This document shows, piece after piece, positions 63,012 through 64,000 of a stretch of 64,000 nucleotides of DNA. A program made the translations under genes and the position numbers. The notes beneath the pieces were generated by a model that worked only from the letters and a program-made list of their open reading frames with translations, ran no database searches and was not told where the DNA came from. Each line of letters opens with the position of its first letter. Position 1 is the first letter of the stretch. Origin of the DNA: Clostridiaceae bacterium (GTDB lineage: Bacteria; Bacillota; Clostridia; DSM-8532); assembly GCA_012522505.1 (NCBI GenBank), contig JAAYKJ010000215.1:31559-95558 (forward strand), read 5' to 3'.

Positions 63012-64000
63012 TTATTTCAGTTCCTCCAACCAAACTCTCGCAATCGCATCACTGGGCATGCGCCAGTTACCTCTGGGAGACAGGCTTATCGTTCCTACTT
63101 TCGGACCATCGGGCACACAGGAGCGTTTAAACTGTTGAGAAAAGAAACGGGTATAAAATACTTTCAACCACTTCCGAATGGTAGAGTCGTCATATTGACC
63201 ATTAAAAGCAATGTTCGCCAAATATCTTATTTTGTTTGGTTCGGCACCATAGCGTATCATGTGATATAGGAAAAAATCATGAAGTTCATAGGGGCCTATG
63301 ATGTCTTCCGTCTTCTGCCTGATATCGTCATTTTTATCGGGAGGCAGCAATTCGGGCGTAATGGGTGTATCGATAATGCGATACAGAACCTCTGAAGTCT
63401 CTTTTGTGGTGATGTGATCTGCTGCCCACTTTACCAATGTTTTTACCAATGTTTTCGGGACACCGCAATTGACCGAGTACATCGACATATGGTCTCCATT
63501 ATATGTGCACCAACCCAAAGCAAGTTCGGACAAATCCCCCGTCCCTATGACAAGGCCACCTTCCTTGTTGGCGATATCCATCAATACCTGAGTTCGTTCT
63601 CTGGCCTGAACATTTTCGTACGTCACGTCATGAACTTCGACATCATGGCCAATGTCTCTAAAATGCTGCAAACATGCTTTTGTGATATCAATTTCTCGGA
63701 TCTCCACACCCATCGAACGCATCAGTTCCATGGCATTGCGATAAGTTTGATCCGTTGTTCCGAAGCCGGGCATTGTTATGGCGATGATATTCTTTCTGGA
63801 TAGGTTCAGGTTGTCAAAGGTTTGAACCGTGACAAGCAGAGCCAGCGTTGAATCAAGCCCACCCGATATGCCTAGCACAGCCTTTTTGAGCGTTGTATGG
63901 CGGAACCTTTTCCCAAGCCCGGACGTTTGGATGGAAAATATCTCAAAGCAGCGTTCATTACAGGTTGCCGGATCGGACGGTATAAAGGGATGTTTCACCA
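63012..64000 (-). CDS. nadE: NAD+ synthetase, C-terminal part (glutamine-dependent type)
   Basis: The gene runs off the right edge, so only about 329 C-terminal residues are visible. They form the synthetase domain: [16 protein letters not shown] at the linker, PP-loop [14 protein letters not shown] near visible residue 44, [20 protein letters not shown] and the C-terminal [20 protein letters not shown]. The linker and the tail match long glutamine-dependent NadE (about 640 aa), which have an N-terminal nitrilase-type glutaminase domain; that domain would lie outside. The ORF track start (GTG at 63998) is internal. Confidence 0.94.
   Translation of the reverse strand, partial: VKHPFIPSDPATCNERCFEIFSIQTSGLGKRFRHTTLKKAVLGISGGLDSTLALLVTVQTFDNLNLSRKNIIAITMPGFGTTDQTYRNAMELMRSMGVEIREIDITKACLQHFRDIGHDVEVHDVTYENVQARERTQVLMDIANKEGGLVIGTGDLSELALGWCTYNGDHMSMYSVNCGVPKTLVKTLVKWAADHITTKETSEVLYRIIDTPITPELLPPDKNDDIRQKTEDIIGPYELHDFFLYHMIRYGAEPNKIRYLANIAFNGQYDDSTIRKWLKVFYTRFFSQQFKRSCVPDGPKVGTISLSPRGNWRMPSDAIARVWLEELK

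Overview
The window reads as a chromosomal segment of a low-to-moderate G+C, endospore-forming Firmicute of the class Clostridia. The evidence is the sporulation pair ytrH/ytrI, the Gram-positive mltG-trmR-U32 gene block, the IspH-ribosomal S1 fusion typical of clostridia, a HutP-family protein, YcdB/SLH-type surface proteins and abundant GGAGG ribosome binding sites. The species cannot be named from sequence alone. Nearly everything is transcribed on the minus strand. Plus-strand exceptions are two micro-genes near 2 kb, both tRNAs, an M14 peptidase and trmB.

Layout. 0-5 kb: truncated deacetylase-like lipoprotein, corrinoid adenosyltransferase, small membrane protein, two tandem micro-proteins, pgsA, an acyl-CoA thioesterase, pfkA. 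5-11 kb: dnaE, a CAAX-type membrane protease and 5-formyl-THF cyclo-ligase, separated by copies of a structured dispersed repeat. 11-25.6 kb: zinc-ribbon protein, ytrI/ytrH, the mltG-trmR-U32 block, typA, a MoxR-DUF58-transglutaminase operon, murD and dacF. 25.7-30.6 kb: tcdA, tRNA-Leu(CAG), a heavy-metal P-type ATPase cassette with a separate HMA protein and a hemerythrin-like protein, and an EamA transporter. 30.8-45.4 kb: a type-1-like BREX phage-defence island. 45.5-64 kb: bacteriohemerythrin, YcdB/SLH protein, acetyltransferase, peptidoglycan endopeptidase, cheR, the cmk-plsC-ispH/rpsA operon, hutP-like gene, glycerol-1-phosphate dehydrogenase, a FAD enzyme, an RpiR regulator, a HAD phosphatase, trmB, tRNA-Trp(CCA) and the 3' part of nadE.

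The most notable region is the BREX island, ordered pglX2-brxA-brxB-brxC-pglX1-pglZ. It has two full-length, diverged PglX methyltransferases at opposite ends and no brxL next to it. brxC carries an in-frame TAA that splits it into an ATPase half and a C-terminal half in the same reading frame. A perfect 34-bp palindrome sits directly upstream of a TATAAT box in front of the first pglX, as an operator would.

The second notable signal is a family of at least eight intergenic repeat copies (full length about 160-185 bp, several hairpins). They flank dnaE, the CAAX protease, the cyclo-ligase, the metal cassette, the HAD gene and trmB. In places they touch stop codons or extend an ORF at its 5' end. 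Function calls come from motifs and remembered family features; no database search was run.
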